NCBI GenBank assembly: GCA_035296905.1
Contig: DATHAA010000081.1
Location: forward strand, 1 to 64,000
From: DATEOR01 sp035296905
GTDB lineage: Bacteria > Actinomycetota > Thermoleophilia > Gaiellales > Gaiellaceae
DNA length: 64,000 bases
Reading direction: 5' to 3'
This document shows positions 43,036 through 51,852 of the stretch, one piece after another (within the stretch, counting starts at the first letter, position 1; every line of letters begins with the position of its first letter). Under the pieces are notes generated by a model, which had not been told where the DNA came from, searched no databases, and was given only the letters and a program-made list of their open reading frames with translations. Both the position numbers and the translations under genes were made by a program.

Positions 43036-43980
43036 ATGCGAAAGCTTCTCGTTGTTGCGGCCCTCGTAGCGCTCCTAGTTCCAGTCGAAGCAAGCGCCTC
43101 CGTCCTCCTGGGCGTCGAGGGCTCCAAGTCACGCTTCCGTGACCAGACGAACCAGGCCACGGACGTGAATCTCGACTTCATCTCGTGGGGAGTCCACAAG
43201 CAGACCTACCTGGACAATACGCTGGAGGCCGCCAAGCCGATCCCCGCCATCTCGTTCGGCACGGTGAACAAGTACGGGAACGAGGCGATCACGCCGGCCG
43301 GGCTTGCGAACGGCAAGGGCGACCGGGTCCTGATCGACCTTGCCCGGGCGCTCGACCGCTTTGGCAGCTTCGCGTACATCCGGCCCTACGCGGAGATGAA
43401 CGGCTACTGGAATCCGTACTCCGCGTACAACTCGAACGGGACGTACCGCGGGCGCGCGCACTCGACCAAGAACCTCCGCAAGGCCTTCCGCCGCACCTAT
43501 CTGATCGTTCATGGCGGCTCTCTCGCCGACATCAACGCGAAGCTCGTCGACGCCGGCATGCCCAAGCTCGACCGCACGAACGACCTTCCGGAGAACGACG
43601 TGAAGGTAATCTGGAACCCGCAGGGATTCGGCAGCCCCGACATCAAAGCCAACAGCGCGGCCGCCTATTACCCGGGCGACAACTACGTGGACATCGTCGC
43701 CAACGACCTCTACGACTACGGGCGCGGCGTGGAGTGGGAGGCGAACCTCGACCTCTACCGCGCGCACCCTGACAAGCCGTACGCGATCGGCGAGTGGGGT
43801 CTCGGGCCGGGCATCGACCATCCGGACTTCGTTCAGAAGATGGCCAACTTCGTCTCCAGCCACTCGCGGGTCGAGACGATTGTCTACTACCGCAGCCAGA
43901 CCGGTTCGACGTTCGACCTCAGCAACAAGCCGAAGTCCCGCGCGGCCTACAAGCGCTACATCATCCCGCTGGGGAAGTAG
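43036..43980 (+). CDS. Secreted GH26-like glycoside hydrolase
   Basis: A 314-aa exported protein: signal peptide MRKLLVVAALVALLVPVEAS, then a TIM-barrel hydrolase. IRPYAEMNGYWNPYSAYN matches the GH26 acid/base Glu motif (RPxxEMNGxWxPW). PYAIGEWGLGPGIDHPDF matches the nucleophile Glu region. Beta-mannan or similar beta-glycans are the family substrates; the actual one is unknown. It stands alone on the plus strand after the PLD gene. Confidence 0.8.
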   Translation: MRKLLVVAALVALLVPVEASASVLLGVEGSKSRFRDQTNQATDVNLDFISWGVHKQTYLDNTLEAAKPIPAISFGTVNKYGNEAITPAGLANGKGDRVLIDLARALDRFGSFAYIRPYAEMNGYWNPYSAYNSNGTYRGRAHSTKNLRKAFRRTYLIVHGGSLADINAKLVDAGMPKLDRTNDLPENDVKVIWNPQGFGSPDIKANSAAAYYPGDNYVDIVANDLYDYGRGVEWEANLDLYRAHPDKPYAIGEWGLGPGIDHPDFVQKMANFVSSHSRVETIVYYRSQTGSTFDLSNKPKSRAAYKRYIIPLGK

Positions 43981-44100
43981 CCCGAGCGACAGGCCGGTCC
44001 CCGACGAACCGCGAGCAGTGGTTGGCGTACGACTGGAGCTGCACAGCCACGGGACCGCCCTACCTCGGTACCTGTTCCGCGCCTTGAGCGCTCCGGCCCG

Positions 44101-46704
44101 CTAGCCGCCAACCTCGACGCGGCTGACGCCTGACTCGGCGAGCGCCGCCTGGGCCGCCGCGAGGCGGGCGAGCGGGACGCGGTACGGCGAGCACGAGACG
44201 TAGTCGAGCCCGAGCCGGTGGCAGAACGCGACCGAGGCCGGGTCGCCGCCGTGCTCGCCACAGATGCCCATCTTCAGGTCGGGCTTCGCGGAGCGAGCGC
44301 GCTCGACGGCGAGCTCCATCAGCTCCCCGACCCCGCTCTGGTCCAGGGTCTCGAACGGGTTCTGGCGCAGAATGCCGTCGTCGAGGTAGTGCGTGAGGAA
44401 CTTCCCCTCGGCATCGTCGCGGGAGAAGCCCAGCGTCGTCTGCGTGAGGTCGTTCGTCCCGAAGCTGAAGAAGTCAGCGTGCTCGGCGATCTCGTCGGCG
44501 CGGACGCACGCACGCGGAAGCTCGATCATGGTTCCGCAGAGGTAGACGCCGTCGCCCTCCTCCTCCGCGGTTCGCACCGTCAGCTCGCGCAGGCGACGCA
44601 GCTCCTCGGCGAAGCCGACGAGCGGATGCATGATCTCGACGAACGGCGCGTCCCCGGTTCGCCCTTCCACGGCGGCCGCCGCGCGGATGATCGCCCGCAC
44701 CTGCATCTCGTAGATCTCAGGGAAGAGGAGCCCGAGGCGGCATCCTCGCGTCCCGAGCATCGGGTTCGCCTCGCGGAGAGCGCGGATGCGCCGCGCCATC
44801 TCGGGCGACTCCGCCTCCTCGAGTGACGGCAGAAACTCGTGCAGCGGCGGGTCCAGGAGCCTGATCGTCACCGGGAGCCCGGCCATGGCCTCGAAGATGC
44901 CCTCGAAGTCCTCCTGCTGGAGGGGCAGGAGATTGGCCAGCGCCTCGCGCCGCTCGTCCTCTCCCGAGGCCATGATCATCGCCCGGACGAGGGGCAGCCG
45001 GTCCTCGACCATGAACATGTGCTCGGTGCGGCAGAGTCCGATCCCCTCGGCGCCGAACTCGCGTGCCTTGGCGGCGTCCGAAGGTGTGTCGGCGTTTGCG
45101 CGCACCTTGAGCCGGCGAATGTCATCGGCCCAGTCGAGCAAGAGCTCGAAGTTCTGGTTGATCTGCGGCGGGACCAGGTCGACCGGCCCGAGGATGACCT
45201 CCCCCGTGCCGCCGTCGATCGTTATCACGTCTCCCTCTGCGAGGTCATGGTCGCCCAGCCGCGCCTTCCGCTCGGCATGGTTGATCGAAAGCCCTTCGCA
45301 GGCGGTCACGCACGGCTTCCCCATCCCGCGCGCGACGACTGCAGCGTGCGAGGTCAGGCCCCCCACCGCCGTCAGGATCCCCTTTGCCTCGACCATGCCG
45401 TGGAAGTCGTCGGGACTGGTCTCTTGCCGCACGAGGATGACGGACTCTCCGGCCCGGCCCCGCTCCTCGGCCGTGTCCGCGTCGAAGACGATCGACCCTG
45501 TCGCGGCACCGGGTGACGCGTTGAGGCCGCGGGCGACGACCTCGTAGTCAGCCTTCGGGTCGATCATGGGATGGAGGAGCTGATCGAGCTGCGCGGGATC
45601 GAGCCGCCCGAGCGCCTCCTCCCTGCTGATCAGTCCTTCGTCGACGAGGTCGACGGCGACCTTCACCATCGACGTGGCGTGGCGCTTCGCAGGCCTCGTC
45701 TGCAGGAGGAAGAGCTTGCCGTCCTCGATCGTGAACTCGATGTCCTGGGCGTCGCGGTAGTGCTGCTCGAGCCGGCGCATGGTGTCGAGAAGCTCCTCGA
45801 AGACCTCTGGGAAGCTGTCGCCGAGCTCTTCGAGCGGCTGCGGCGTGCGGACGCCGGCGACGACGTCTTCGCCCTGCGCATTGGCAAGAAACTCCCCGTA
45901 GAGCCCCTGCTCGCCCGTCGCCGGATCTCGCGTGAACGCGACGCCCGTGCCCGATTCCTCGCCCTTGTTCCCGAACACCATCTGGACCACGTTGACCGCG
46001 GTACCGAGGTCGTCGGAGATCCCGTTCGCTCTCCTGTACGCCCGCGCCCTCGGAAGCTCCCAGGAGTCGAAGACCGCGCGGATGGCGGCGGCGAGCTGCT
46101 CGCGCGCATCCTGCGGGAAGTCCTCGCCGGTGTCCTGGCGGTAGATCTGCTTGAAGCGTCCGACGAGCTCGTCGAGCTGCTCGGCCTCGAGCTCGCCGTC
46201 GTGCGCCGCGCCGGCGCGGTCCCGCACCTCGGCGAGCGCCTCTTCGAAGCGGTGCGCGTCGACCCCGGCGACGACGTCGCCGTACATCTGGATCAACCGC
46301 CGGTACGCGTCGTAGGCGAAGCGTGGGTTCTCGGTCACGCGCGCCAGGCCGTCGACCGCCTCGTCGTTCAGCCCGAGATTGAGGATCGTGTCCATCATCC
46401 CCGGCATGGAGACCGCAGCTCCGGAGCGCACGGACACGAGGAGCGGGTCGCTCGGATCGCCGAACCGCTTGCCCGTCGTCTCTTCGAGCCGGGTCATGTG
46501 CTCCGCGACCTCCTCCTCCAGGCCATCGGGAACCTGCCTTCCCGCCCGCATGTAGGCGACGCAAGCCGCGGTCGTGACCGTGAAGCCGGCCGGGACCGGG
46601 ATTCCGATCGCCGTCATCTCGGCGAGGCCGATTCCCTTGCCGCCGAGCCGCTCACGGCCGAAGTCCGTTCCTTCAGAGAAGTCGTAGACGTAGCGGTCGT
46701 CCAT
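44101..46704 (-). CDS. ppdK: Pyruvate, phosphate dikinase
   Basis: An 867-aa enzyme interconverting pyruvate, ATP and Pi with PEP, AMP and PPi. An N-terminal ATP-grasp domain (GKGIGLAEMTAIGIPVPAGF) leads to the swiveling His domain (GGLTSHAAVVARGMGKPCVT) and a PEP/pyruvate barrel (LGTRGCRLGLLFPEIYEMQV, CGEHGGDPASVAFCHRLGLD). The usual length is reached with ATG 46704; a GTG at 46722 is an alternative. ppsR, its likely regulator, lies just upstream on the same strand beyond a hairpin. Confidence 0.96.
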   Translation of the reverse strand: MDDRYVYDFSEGTDFGRERLGGKGIGLAEMTAIGIPVPAGFTVTTAACVAYMRAGRQVPDGLEEEVAEHMTRLEETTGKRFGDPSDPLLVSVRSGAAVSMPGMMDTILNLGLNDEAVDGLARVTENPRFAYDAYRRLIQMYGDVVAGVDAHRFEEALAEVRDRAGAAHDGELEAEQLDELVGRFKQIYRQDTGEDFPQDAREQLAAAIRAVFDSWELPRARAYRRANGISDDLGTAVNVVQMVFGNKGEESGTGVAFTRDPATGEQGLYGEFLANAQGEDVVAGVRTPQPLEELGDSFPEVFEELLDTMRRLEQHYRDAQDIEFTIEDGKLFLLQTRPAKRHATSMVKVAVDLVDEGLISREEALGRLDPAQLDQLLHPMIDPKADYEVVARGLNASPGAATGSIVFDADTAEERGRAGESVILVRQETSPDDFHGMVEAKGILTAVGGLTSHAAVVARGMGKPCVTACEGLSINHAERKARLGDHDLAEGDVITIDGGTGEVILGPVDLVPPQINQNFELLLDWADDIRRLKVRANADTPSDAAKAREFGAEGIGLCRTEHMFMVEDRLPLVRAMIMASGEDERREALANLLPLQQEDFEGIFEAMAGLPVTIRLLDPPLHEFLPSLEEAESPEMARRIRALREANPMLGTRGCRLGLLFPEIYEMQVRAIIRAAAAVEGRTGDAPFVEIMHPLVGFAEELRRLRELTVRTAEEEGDGVYLCGTMIELPRACVRADEIAEHADFFSFGTNDLTQTTLGFSRDDAEGKFLTHYLDDGILRQNPFETLDQSGVGELMELAVERARSAKPDLKMGICGEHGGDPASVAFCHRLGLDYVSCSPYRVPLARLAAAQAALAESGVSRVEVGG

Positions 46705-46773
46705 TCCGTGCGGGATTATCACGGCTCCTCTCGCCGTCTTGACGGGCCCAAAGCGGGCAGGGAAACTGACGTC

Positions 46774-46872
46774 ATGCGCCGCATGCTCCTCATGCTTACC
46801 CTGCTCGTCCTTCTGGTCATGCTTTCCGTGGCCGGGGGCGGGTTCTTCGACGGTCACGTCGCGGGCTTCTAG
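46774..46872 (+). CDS. Possible 32-aa hydrophobic peptide
   Basis: A short plus-strand frame, MRRMLLMLTLLVLLVMLSVA plus 12 more residues ending HVAGF, with one membrane-spanning segment and positive N-terminus. AGGGAAA lies about 10 nt upstream, and the hairpin at 47003-47031 with a TGTTATTT tail could terminate it. It is antisense to the ppdK leader. It could equally be chance in GC-rich sequence. Confidence 0.25.
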   Translation: MRRMLLMLTLLVLLVMLSVAGGGFFDGHVAGF

Positions 46873-47002
46873 CCGATCTCGAACGAGCGAACCGCCAGCC
46901 GATTACCCCATTCGGTCATGGCGTCTACCCCCGTTGTGCACCATGGTTCGCGTACGGGTTCGATTAGACGTGGGGCGCCGCAGTCTACGTCTCGGCCCGA
47001 GA
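46873..47002. other. Intergenic ppdK upstream region
   Basis: No supported gene. On the minus strand it would form part of a ppdK leader if transcription began here; a small AGACGT/ACGTCT stem and an ACCATGGT palindrome are visible. No tRNA, riboswitch or convincing promoter was recognised. Confidence 0.3.
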
Positions 47003-47038
47003 AGAGGCGGCTCGGCACCACGGCCGCCTCTGTTATTT
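47003..47038. terminator. Probable bidirectional terminator hairpin
   Basis: A perfect 9-bp stem AGAGGCGGC/GCCGCCTCT (47003-47011 with 47023-47031) and an 11-nt loop. The minus-strand side runs into TTCTC and the plus side into TGTTATTT. It lies just after the 53-aa protein gene and so probably ends the ppsR transcript before ppdK. Confidence 0.6.
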
Positions 47039-47043
47039 AAGGC

Positions 47044-47205
47044 CTAGGCAGCCCTCTCCAGGTTTCGCCGCTCCGCCAGCCACGAGATGAGCCGGATTAC
47101 CATCCAGACCGGCGTCAGAAGCACGTAGAAGACGAAGAGGCCGAGCGCGAGCAGAAACATCCAGAACGGCCAGTAGAGAAAGGGGATCTTCGGCTTCTGG
47201 CTCAT
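47044..47205 (-). CDS. Small membrane protein coupled to ppsR (53 aa)
   Basis: A short gene, MSQKPKIPFLYWPFWMFLLA continuing to ISWLAERRNLERAA. One long hydrophobic segment (about residues 8-36, rich in Trp, Phe and Tyr) is flanked by charged ends. The ATG overlaps the ppsR stop as ATGA, strong evidence for translational coupling. The following hairpin terminates the unit. The function is unknown. Confidence 0.75.
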   Translation of the reverse strand: MSQKPKIPFLYWPFWMFLLALGLFVFYVLLTPVWMVIRLISWLAERRNLERAA

Positions 47206-48035
47206 GCCCGTGTCGTCGCTTTCCCCCCGAGGCGCCGCTGCTCCACGAGCCTGATGATGCGCCGCGCGGTCTCCTCGATCGCGAGGTTGGAGACCTCGAT
47301 GACCGGACAGCCGAGCCGCCGGTGGATCTGCTCGGCGCGCTCGAGCTCCTCATAGATCTCCGAGAGGTCGGCATAGCGCCGTTTGGCCCCGCGGAGCCCC
47401 CGGGCGCGCTCGCCTCGAATCTGCGCGAGGCTCTCCGCGTCGATCGTCAGTCCGACGATCGTGCGCGGGTCGATCTCCTCGAGCTCGCGCGGCGGTTCGA
47501 CTCCGGGGACGATCGGCACGTTGGCGGTCTTGTACCCGAGGTAGCCGAGGTAGATGGAGAGCGGCGTCTTGGAGCTCCGCGACACGCCCACGAGAACGAT
47601 GTCGGCGTCCTTGAGGCCGCCCGGGCCGACGCCGTCGTCGAAGCGCACGGCGAACTCGATCGCCTCGATGCGCTTGAAGTAGCTCGAGTCGAGGACCGGC
47701 TGGGCTCCGGGCGTCATCGTCGCCGGCTGGCCCGAGACCCGCGCTACCGCGTCGATCGGATGGCCGAGGAGGTCGCAATAGTGGAGCCGGTAGCGGCGGC
47801 AAAGCGTGCGCATCGCGTCCCGAAACTCGTTCTCGACGAGCGTGTACATGAGGACAGTGCGCCGTCCCCGCGCCCGTGCGGCGGCGAGCTGGACGTCGTC
47901 CACGCTCGTGATCCTCGGGTGGCGGACGATCTCGAACTCCTCGTCCGGGAACTGGCGCTCGACCGCCTCGGCGAACCGTGCCGCCGTCTCCCCCGTCGAG
48001 TCCGAGACGACGTGGATCTCGAGAGGCTCGCTCAC
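47202..48035 (-). CDS. ppsR: Pyruvate, phosphate dikinase regulatory protein (DUF299)
   Basis: A 277-aa bifunctional Ser/Thr kinase and Pi-dependent phosphorylase that switches PPDK off and on by modifying a Thr next to its catalytic His. Motifs: IHVVSDSTGETAARFAEAVE at the N-terminus and the P-loop VLVGVSRSSKTPLSIYLGYL, followed by KTANVPIVPGVEPPRELEEI. It overlaps glyS by 4 nt and the small membrane protein by 4 nt, upstream of ppdK. Confidence 0.94.
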   Translation of the reverse strand: MSEPLEIHVVSDSTGETAARFAEAVERQFPDEEFEIVRHPRITSVDDVQLAAARARGRRTVLMYTLVENEFRDAMRTLCRRYRLHYCDLLGHPIDAVARVSGQPATMTPGAQPVLDSSYFKRIEAIEFAVRFDDGVGPGGLKDADIVLVGVSRSSKTPLSIYLGYLGYKTANVPIVPGVEPPRELEEIDPRTIVGLTIDAESLAQIRGERARGLRGAKRRYADLSEIYEELERAEQIHRRLGCPVIEVSNLAIEETARRIIRLVEQRRLGGKATTRA

Positions 48036-49942
48036 CGCGGGATCTGCGCGAGGTCGCCGAGCGCGCCAACGGCGTCGCGCACGTCGAGCAGGAGGCGAAG
48101 CCGGTTGGCGCGCACCTGCGCGTCGTCGGCCATCACGAGCACCTCGTCGAAGAAACGGTCGACCGGAGCGCGAAGCTCGGCCGCGGCGGCGAGCGCGTCG
48201 TCGAACTCGCGCGCTTCGAGCGCAGCTGCGATCTTCGGAGACGCTCCCGCGACTGCGTCGATGAGCGCGAGCTCGGCCTCGTCCGTGGCCAGCTTGGGGT
48301 CGAGCTCCGCCGCTGCGCCGTCGGATTTCCCCGCCAGCCGGTTCGCGCGGTCGTAGGCGACGTACGCCTGCTCGAACTCATCGGTGTCGGAGGCAGCCGC
48401 GAGGGCTTCGGCGAGACGGGCGATCGCCCCGAGCTGGGTGACTCCGCTCGCCCGCGCGGCGCGGACGAATTCGACGGGCGCGTCGAGCATTGCCTCAAGC
48501 CGCTCCTCCACGAACCCGGCGACCTCACTCGCGTCCTCTTTCAACTCTGCCGCCTGGTCGACGAGCAGCTGGTGTGCACGGGCGGAGAGCGCGGCCACGT
48601 CGAGCTCGAGATTGCCTTCCAGCGCGAGCCGGCAGAGCCCGATCGCTGCGCGCCGCAGACCGTAAGGGTCGCGCGACCCGGTCGGCCGCTGGCCGAGCGC
48701 GAAGGCGACGGTGAGGCTGTCGATCTTGTCGGCGGCGGCGAGCACACGGCCGGTCTCCGTCTCGGGCAGCGGGCCACTGGCCGAATCCGGCAGGTAGTGC
48801 TCGTCGATCGCGGCGCAGACCGCCTCCGGGAAGCCGGCGAGGCGCGCATACTCGGCGCCGATGTGGCCTTCGAGATCCGGGAACTCGCGGACGAGCTCGG
48901 CGGCCTGGTCGGCCTTGGCGAGCCGCGCCGCCTCCCGGGAGGCATCCCCGCCGCCGAGCGCGTCGACGAGAACTTCCAGCCGCCCAACCTTGTCCCCGTA
49001 GGTGCCGGCCCCGGCGAAAAACATGATCCGCGCGGCCTCTTCGGCCAGGCGCTCGATGCCCTTGGCCACGTCCCGCTCGAACGTGAAGGAGGCATCTTCG
49101 AGGCGTCCCTCGAGGACGCGCTGGTTCCCGGCGACAACGGTTTCCGGGTCGCCGCCGTTGGCCACGAATGCGAAGCGGTTGCCCTCGAGCGGGAAATAGC
49201 GCTGGTGCGACTCCATCGCCGTCTCAATCACGCGTCGCGGAAGCGAAAGGAAGCGCTCGTCGAACGCCCCTTCGGCAACCGTCGGCCACTCGGCGAGGTG
49301 CACGACCTCGGCGAGGACTCTAGAGGTCGGCTGGGAGAGGCCGAGCTTCGCGAGGCCGGCGCGAATGGAGGACTCCCGGGTGCCTTGGTCAGGCTCCACA
49401 TTGGCCGCACGCAGCGCCGAGAGGTACTCCCGCGCGCTCGGGACCGGCACGTCGCCGTGCGTGAAGCGGTGGCCGTAGGAGGAACCGTCGAAGCCCTCCA
49501 CCGTCCGGTCGTCGAGTTTCGCGCAGAGCCAGCGCACAGGGCGCGCGAAGCGCAGGCCGGAGTCGTCCCAGCGCATCGACTTCGAGAACGCGAGCCCGCG
49601 GACGATCCCGTTCAGCCGCTCGGGCAGCACGTCGAGGAGCGGCCTGCCGGGCACGAGCACTCCCAGGAAGCCCTCGCGGACCTCGAGGTCGTCCACGCCG
49701 ACACCCTGCTTCTTCGCAAAGCCTTCTGCCGCCTTCTCGCGCAAGTTCTCGGGCGGGCCCTTGACCCACTCGTCGGGCTCCCGTTCGGGTAGGTCGTCCA
49801 CGATGAGCGCGAGCCGGCGCGGGCCGACGAACACGCTGCCCTCCCCCAGGTTCGCCAGCTCGGAGCGCAGCTGCGCCTCCGCCTCCGCGCAGACCGAGGC
49901 GGGCAGCTCCTCGCACCCGATCTCAAACAGCAGGCTCGGCAA
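48032..49942 (-). CDS. glyS: Glycyl-tRNA synthetase beta subunit
   Basis: A 636-aa beta subunit of the heterotetrameric class II GlyRS. The N-terminus LLFEIGCEELPASVCAEAEA is diagnostic. SLPRRVIETAMESHQRYFPL and YGLRRAAIGLCRLALEGNLE are further markers. It recognises the tRNA together with the GlyQ catalytic subunit. It overlaps glyQ by 20 nt and ppsR by 4 nt. Confidence 0.96.
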   Translation of the reverse strand: MPSLLFEIGCEELPASVCAEAEAQLRSELANLGEGSVFVGPRRLALIVDDLPEREPDEWVKGPPENLREKAAEGFAKKQGVGVDDLEVREGFLGVLVPGRPLLDVLPERLNGIVRGLAFSKSMRWDDSGLRFARPVRWLCAKLDDRTVEGFDGSSYGHRFTHGDVPVPSAREYLSALRAANVEPDQGTRESSIRAGLAKLGLSQPTSRVLAEVVHLAEWPTVAEGAFDERFLSLPRRVIETAMESHQRYFPLEGNRFAFVANGGDPETVVAGNQRVLEGRLEDASFTFERDVAKGIERLAEEAARIMFFAGAGTYGDKVGRLEVLVDALGGGDASREAARLAKADQAAELVREFPDLEGHIGAEYARLAGFPEAVCAAIDEHYLPDSASGPLPETETGRVLAAADKIDSLTVAFALGQRPTGSRDPYGLRRAAIGLCRLALEGNLELDVAALSARAHQLLVDQAAELKEDASEVAGFVEERLEAMLDAPVEFVRAARASGVTQLGAIARLAEALAAASDTDEFEQAYVAYDRANRLAGKSDGAAAELDPKLATDEAELALIDAVAGASPKIAAALEAREFDDALAAAAELRAPVDRFFDEVLVMADDAQVRANRLRLLLDVRDAVGALGDLAQIPR

Positions 49943-50786
49943 TCTTCTCCACGTAGAGCTGGGCGACCTTGCGCGCGAGCGTGCGAACGCGACCGATGTA
50001 CGCGGCTCGCTCCGTCACCGAGATGGCGCCGCGCGCGTCCAGCAGGTTGAAGGTGTGGGAGCACTTGAGCACCTGGTCGTAGGCCGGCAGCGGCAACTCG
50101 CGGTCGAGCAGCATGCGGCACTCGGTCTCATGCTCGTCGAAGCGGCTCGTGAGGATGTCGACGGGTGCGACCTCGAAGTTGTAGACCGACCACTCGCGCT
50201 CGCTCTCGCGATAGACGTCGCCCCACTGGACCCCTGGGGCCCATTCCAGCTCCAGCGCCGATCGCTTCCCCTGCAGGAACATCGCCAGCCGCTCGAGGCC
50301 GTAGGTGATCTCCGCGGGCACGAGCTCGATCTCCAGCCCGCCCACCTGCTGGAAGTACGTGAACTGGGTCACCTCCATGCCGTCGCACCAGACCTCCCAG
50401 CCGAGGCCCCAGGCGCCGAGGGTCGGCTGCTCCCAGTCGTCCTCGACCAGGCGCACGTCGTGCTGCTTCGTGTCGATGCCCAGCGCCTCGAGCGAGGCGA
50501 AGTAGAGGTCGAGCACATCCTCGGGCGCCGGCTTCAGGAGCACCTGGTACTGGAAGTAGTGCTGGAAGCGGAACGGGTTCTCGCCGTAGCGCCCGTCCGT
50601 CGGCCGGATCACCGGCTCGACGTAGGCGGTCTTCCACTCGTCAGGCCCCAGCGAGCGCAGAAACGTGGCCGGATTCATCGTCCCGGCCGCTAATTCCGTA
50701 TGGTACGGCTGCATGACGACGCACCCGTAGTCGGCCCAGTAGCGCTCGAGGGAGGCGATCATCTCCTGGTAGTTCGGGGGGCTCAC
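49923..50786 (-). CDS. glyQ: Glycyl-tRNA synthetase alpha subunit
   Basis: A 287-aa catalytic subunit: CVVMQPYHTELAAGTMNPAT, YVEPVIRPTDGRYGENPFRF, VLLKPAPEDVLDLYFASLEA and GLGWEVWCDGMEVTQFTYFQ are all family signatures. It forms alpha2beta2 with GlyS and charges tRNA-Gly. Many actinobacteria instead use the single-chain alpha2 enzyme. It follows recO by 4 nt. Confidence 0.97.
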   Translation of the reverse strand: MSPPNYQEMIASLERYWADYGCVVMQPYHTELAAGTMNPATFLRSLGPDEWKTAYVEPVIRPTDGRYGENPFRFQHYFQYQVLLKPAPEDVLDLYFASLEALGIDTKQHDVRLVEDDWEQPTLGAWGLGWEVWCDGMEVTQFTYFQQVGGLEIELVPAEITYGLERLAMFLQGKRSALELEWAPGVQWGDVYRESEREWSVYNFEVAPVDILTSRFDEHETECRMLLDRELPLPAYDQVLKCSHTFNLLDARGAISVTERAAYIGRVRTLARKVAQLYVEKIAEPAV

Positions 50787-50790
50787 GGTC

Positions 50791-51537
50791 TCACGCCCTC
50801 TGCGCGAGCGTCCTCAGACGGAAGCCGCCGTGGTACTCGTACGAGGACTCGATCATGCCCAGGCACTCGCGCAGTCCACGCGCCGTCATGGCGGGAGCGG
50901 CGGCCTCCGCCAGCGGCCGCTCGAGGAAGCCGCGGACCGCTTCGAAGCCCTCAGCCGACACGGCGAGCGAGCCCGAGCCGCATTCTGCACACACGCCTCC
51001 TCCGGCCTGTGCCGAGAAACCGATGAGCGGCTTCTCCTCTCCACACGCGGCGCACCCGGCGAGATGCGGGAGATAGCCCGAGAGCCAGAGCAGCTTCAGC
51101 TGGAACGAGAGGACGAGCGGGTCGAGAGCCGGTTGCGCGGGAAGCGCGGCCTCGACGTCGTCGAGAAGGTCGAGGAAGCGCGTCAGCGCATTGAAGGCGG
51201 GCGCGTTGGCGTCTTGCTCGACGAAGAGGCGGAGCATTGCCTCGAGGCCGATGTGGCCGACCGCCATTCGGTAGCCATCGACGCGCCCGCGCTCGTGCGA
51301 GCGCAAAAGGTCGGCGCCGCGCACGGTGCAGAGCTCTCCCCTCCCCTCGTGCAGCATGAGCTCGACGTGGCTGAAGGGCTCGAGCCGGGCCCCGAAGCGC
51401 GACTTCGTTTTGCGGACCCCCTTCGCGATCGCACCCACGCGGCCGCGCTCGAGGGTGTAGAGGTGGAGGACGCAATCCGCCTCGGAGAAACGGATCGAGC
51501 GCAGGACGACGGCCTCCGTCTTGAAGGTTCCGGGCAC
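50791..51537 (-). CDS. recO: DNA repair protein RecO
   Basis: A 248-aa RecFOR-pathway mediator that loads RecA and anneals ssDNA. The OB fold start is FKTEAVVLRSIRFSEADCVL; IAKGVRKTKSRFGARLEPFS follows; a zinc cluster CAAC-x16-CAEC lies at about residues 155-180. TAGACT ends 7 nt before the GTG, so the recO-glyQ-glyS-ppsR unit is probably headed here by a leaderless promoter. Confidence 0.94.
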   Translation of the reverse strand: MPGTFKTEAVVLRSIRFSEADCVLHLYTLERGRVGAIAKGVRKTKSRFGARLEPFSHVELMLHEGRGELCTVRGADLLRSHERGRVDGYRMAVGHIGLEAMLRLFVEQDANAPAFNALTRFLDLLDDVEAALPAQPALDPLVLSFQLKLLWLSGYLPHLAGCAACGEEKPLIGFSAQAGGGVCAECGSGSLAVSAEGFEAVRGFLERPLAEAAAPAMTARGLRECLGMIESSYEYHGGFRLRTLAQRA

Positions 51538-51544
51538 GGGGGCG

Positions 51545-51550
51545 AGTCTA
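51545..51550 (-). promoter_or_regulatory. Putative -10 of leaderless recO transcript
   Basis: TAGACT on the minus strand, 7 nt before the recO GTG; probable head of recO-glyQ-glyS-ppsR-small membrane protein. Confidence 0.55.
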
Positions 51551-51600
51551 GCCGCCGTCCCGGTGGAATCCGGGGCTTTCCGGGTACGTTGAAAGGGAGG

Positions 51601-51852
51601 ATGCCCCGAATCCGGATGTACTCGACGACCTGGTGCGGCTACTGCATCCGCGCCAAGGCGCTGCTCGAGCGCCGCGGCCTCGAGTACGAGGAGATCACCA
51701 TGGACGACGACCCCGCGTTCCGGCAGAAGCTCCTCGAGATGACGGGGCGCTGGACCGTTCCGCAGATATTCATCGACGAGGTACCGATCGGCGGCTATAC
51801 GGAGCTCTGGAGCCTCGAGCGGGAAGGCGGCCTGGACGAGCTCGCGGCCTAG
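51601..51852 (+). CDS. Glutaredoxin-like redox protein
   Basis: An 83-aa thioredoxin-fold protein with the active site TTWCGYCIRAKALLERRGLE, a cis-Pro segment GRWTVPQIFIDEVPIGGYTE, and no signal peptide. CxxC with WCGYC is near glutaredoxin/mycoredoxin-type sequences; partner thiol (mycothiol or other) unknown. GGGAGG abuts the ATG directly, so initiation at the second ATG (51616) is possible, though it would remove the first strand. Confidence 0.88.
   Translation: MPRIRMYSTTWCGYCIRAKALLERRGLEYEEITMDDDPAFRQKLLEMTGRWTVPQIFIDEVPIGGYTELWSLEREGGLDELAA

Noticed and set aside
46940..46975. GGTTCGATT sequence resembling a tRNA/tmRNA T loop in the ppdK upstream region
   Set aside because: The flanking bases do not form a T stem and no other arm of a cloverleaf is present.
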